DNA of 9,563 bases from an uncultured Saprospiraceae bacterium (GTDB taxonomy: Bacteria; Bacteroidota; Bacteroidia; Chitinophagales; Saprospiraceae). This document shows, piece by piece, positions 8,350 to 9,563 of the stretch. Within the stretch, counting starts at the first letter, position 1; every line of letters begins with the position of its first letter. The translations under genes were made by a program, and so were the position numbers. The stretch covers positions 1-9,563 of the forward strand of contig CALHKJ010000340.1 of NCBI GenBank assembly GCA_938033975.1, read 5' to 3'. The notes beneath the pieces are model-generated. The model was not told where the DNA came from, ran no database searches, and saw only the letters and a program-made list of their open reading frames with translations.

Positions 8350-9387
8350 ATGAAAAAAGTTTTATACACATTTATATTTTCAGCTTGTATTCTAACCATG
8401 GCCTTTGCTGGTAACCCTGATAGACAAGGGGAGTCTGGCGCAGGTGAACTTTTGCTAAATCCATGGGCAAGAAGTGCAGGCTTACATTCAATGGGTACCT
8501 CTTTTGTTTCTGGAGTAGAAGCACTTAGGTTAAATCCTGCAGGAATTGGTAGACTATCTGGAAGAGAAGTATATCTAGGTAACACAAGATTATACGAAGG
8601 TTCTGATATTCAACATAATGGAGTAGGTTATGCTCAAAGAGGTAATGGAAATGGCGCTTTTGGATTTAGCTTAGCAATTATGGACTTTGGAGAAATAGCT
8701 GTAACAACAGAGGACCAGCCTGAAGGAAATGGATCATTCATTTCACCAAACTTTGTAAACCTTGGAATGGGCTATTCATATACCTACGAAAATAAAATAT
8801 CTGTAGGTATCTTATTAAGAGCTATATCTGAAACTTTACCAAACTTATCAGCTTTTGGATTGGCTATTGACACTGGAGTACAATATGTATCAGGAGATAG
8901 AGACAATTTTAAATTAGGTATAGCATTGAGAAATATTGGGACTCCAATGAGATTTTCTGGAGAAGGCCTTTCTCGATCTGTCATTGTAAATGAAAATGAA
9001 GATCCAAGAAAATTTGATGCAAGAGCGGAAGGATTTGATTTGCCTGCAGTACTTAACATTGGAATTTCTTATGACTTTTACTTACAAGAAAGTATATATG
9101 TGAGAGGTGTTGCAAACTTTACTTCAAATGCTTTTTCTAGAGACCAAATCGGAGCAGGAGCAGAATTGAATTTCAGAGACATTATTACATTGAGAGGAGG
9201 ATATAAATATGAAGTAGGCTCATTAAATTCTGTTGTCCAAAACATATACACAGGGGTTTCAGCTGGTGGTACCTTGAATGTTCCTCTTAAGAAAGGATCA
9301 TCTACTAAGCTTGGAATAGATTATGCCTATAGAACAACTAATCCTTATAGAGGAACTCACAATTTTGGCATAAGACTAAGTTTTTAA
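8350..9387 (+). CDS. PorV/PorQ-family outer-membrane beta-barrel protein
   Basis: This 345-residue outer-membrane protein is related to PorV (LptO), the T9SS component that binds sorting domains of exported clients and delivers them to the attachment complex. Residues 1-20 are a signal peptide (cleavage AFA/G). The mature N-terminus has the family signature: NPWARSAGLHSMGTSF (37-52), then GVEALRLNPAGIGRLSGREV (55-74). The rest alternates short amphipathic strands (YAQRGNG, FGFSLAIMDFGEI, NFVNLGMGYSYTY, ISVGILLRAISE, FKLGIALRNIGTPM, LNIGISYDF, ITLRGGYKYE) and ends in an aromatic, IRLSF, as outer-membrane barrels do. The length is in the usual range of about 330-400. It is probably a paralog, not the core porV, because it is linked to a receptor and one large T9SS-type protein; this is inference. 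The 48-base gap before it contains a strong hairpin. Cys13 follows FSA but is not a convincing lipobox, since the hydrophobic stretch continues to residue 20. Confidence 0.85.
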   Translation: MKKVLYTFIFSACILTMAFAGNPDRQGESGAGELLLNPWARSAGLHSMGTSFVSGVEALRLNPAGIGRLSGREVYLGNTRLYEGSDIQHNGVGYAQRGNGNGAFGFSLAIMDFGEIAVTTEDQPEGNGSFISPNFVNLGMGYSYTYENKISVGILLRAISETLPNLSAFGLAIDTGVQYVSGDRDNFKLGIALRNIGTPMRFSGEGLSRSVIVNENEDPRKFDARAEGFDLPAVLNIGISYDFYLQESIYVRGVANFTSNAFSRDQIGAGAELNFRDIITLRGGYKYEVGSLNSVVQNIYTGVSAGGTLNVPLKKGSSTKLGIDYAYRTTNPYRGTHNFGIRLSF

Positions 9388-9396
9388 TTACATTTG
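9364..9396 (+). promoter_or_regulatory. Candidate promoter for greA, overlapping the end of the PorV-like gene
   Basis: TTTG at 9364-9367 and TACATTTG at 9389-9396 are 21 bases apart. The second element is an exact match to the TAnnTTTG -7 box; the spacing is within the 17-23 range reported for Bacteroidota promoters, though not the preferred 19. The upstream box lies in the last codons of the PorV-like gene. Transcription would start near 9403 and the greA leader would be about 110 bases, containing the hairpin at 9433-9466. No better box is seen between that hairpin and greA. This is pattern evidence only. Confidence 0.4.
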
Positions 9397-9432
9397 CATA
9401 TATTAAGGCTTTAAAGCTTTACAAAAGATACA

Positions 9433-9470
9433 AAAGACGTTTTCATTTTAGGATGGAGACGTCTTTCTTT
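9433..9470 (+). terminator. Probable intrinsic terminator after the PorV-like gene
   Basis: AAAGACGT (9433-9440) pairs perfectly with ACGTCTTT (9459-9466). The stem extends inward by TTTC against GGAG (two U-G wobbles), giving 12 bp around a 10-base loop. The 3' side runs into CTTT, so the pyrimidine tail TCTTTCTTT (9462-9470) is U-rich but interrupted by C. It lies 45 bases after the stop of the last operon gene, as expected for a terminator. If the promoter at 9364-9396 is real, the same hairpin also lies in the greA leader. Confidence 0.6.
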
Positions 9471-9512
9471 AGCTAATAAGGATTCATTTAATTAACCGAA
9501 AAACTCATAATT

Positions 9513-9563
9513 ATGTCTGGGTATAGCTATATGACTCAAGAGGGTTATGACAAACTGAAAGGA
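9513..9563 (+). CDS. greA: Transcription elongation factor GreA (N-terminal 17 codons)
   Basis: Only the first 17 codons are inside the window, reading MSGYSYMTQEGYDKLKG. GreA proteins open with a short strand followed by Y-x-T-x-E-G-x-x-K-L-K, the start of the N-terminal coiled coil that enters the RNA polymerase secondary channel and stimulates cleavage of backtracked RNA; the YMTQEGYDKLKG stretch fits this closely. ATG 9513 is chosen because it places the motif at residues 6-17 as usual; the internal ATG at 9531 would start inside the motif. Upstream is A-rich without Shine-Dalgarno. GreB or a GreA-like relative is possible, since the rest of the protein is not visible. Confidence 0.8.
   Translation, partial: MSGYSYMTQEGYDKLKG

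Noticed and set aside
8350..8409. Lipoprotein signal for the PorV-like protein (FSAC, Cys13)
   Set aside because: Phe at -3 is unusual, the residues after Cys are hydrophobic, and a better cleavage site AFA/G follows at residue 20.
8208..8585. 125-codon open frame on the - strand spanning the gap between the giant gene and the PorV-like gene
   Set aside because: It overlaps two real genes and reads through the perfect hairpin; the protein has no family features, so it is a shadow.

Overview
The window reads as the chromosome of a member of the Bacteroidota, most likely the Saprospiria or Cytophagia side of the phylum. The DNA is AT-rich, with sampled lines mostly between about 25 and 45% GC. 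None of the starts has a Shine-Dalgarno sequence; the leaders are A-rich. Candidate promoters fit the Bacteroidota pattern TTTG-N19-TAnnTTTG rather than the E. coli pattern. The proteins are hallmark Bacteroidota types: a TonB-dependent receptor with an N-terminal carboxypeptidase-regulatory-like domain, a very large protein ending in a type IX secretion (T9SS) C-terminal domain, and a PorV/PorQ-family outer-membrane protein. The genus cannot be fixed from this sequence alone.

Layout, all on the + strand: bases 1-342 hold the C-terminal part of a D-2-hydroxyacid dehydrogenase, probably a phosphoglycerate dehydrogenase. Bases 343-457 are a short intergenic region with a good candidate promoter. 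Bases 458-4150 encode a 1230-residue TonB-dependent receptor. After a 20-base gap, 4171-8301 encodes a 1376-residue secreted protein with a T9SS-type sorting domain. A 48-base gap follows, containing a perfect 10-bp hairpin with a UACG tetraloop. Bases 8350-9387 encode a 345-residue PorV/PorQ-family protein. Bases 9388-9512 hold a probable terminator and a candidate promoter, and greA starts at 9513 and runs off the window.

The three middle genes look like one operon lying between two housekeeping genes. The receptor would sit in the outer membrane and be powered by TonB. The large protein would cross the inner membrane by Sec and the outer membrane by T9SS. The PorV-like barrel belongs to the family whose founding member carries T9SS clients from the translocon to the attachment machinery. 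The working idea, which is inference, is a surface complex in which the large protein is the exposed partner of the receptor, much as SusD partners SusC, and the PorV paralog is a dedicated handler of that protein. No substrate can be named, and no SusD gene, enzyme domain or regulator is present in the window.
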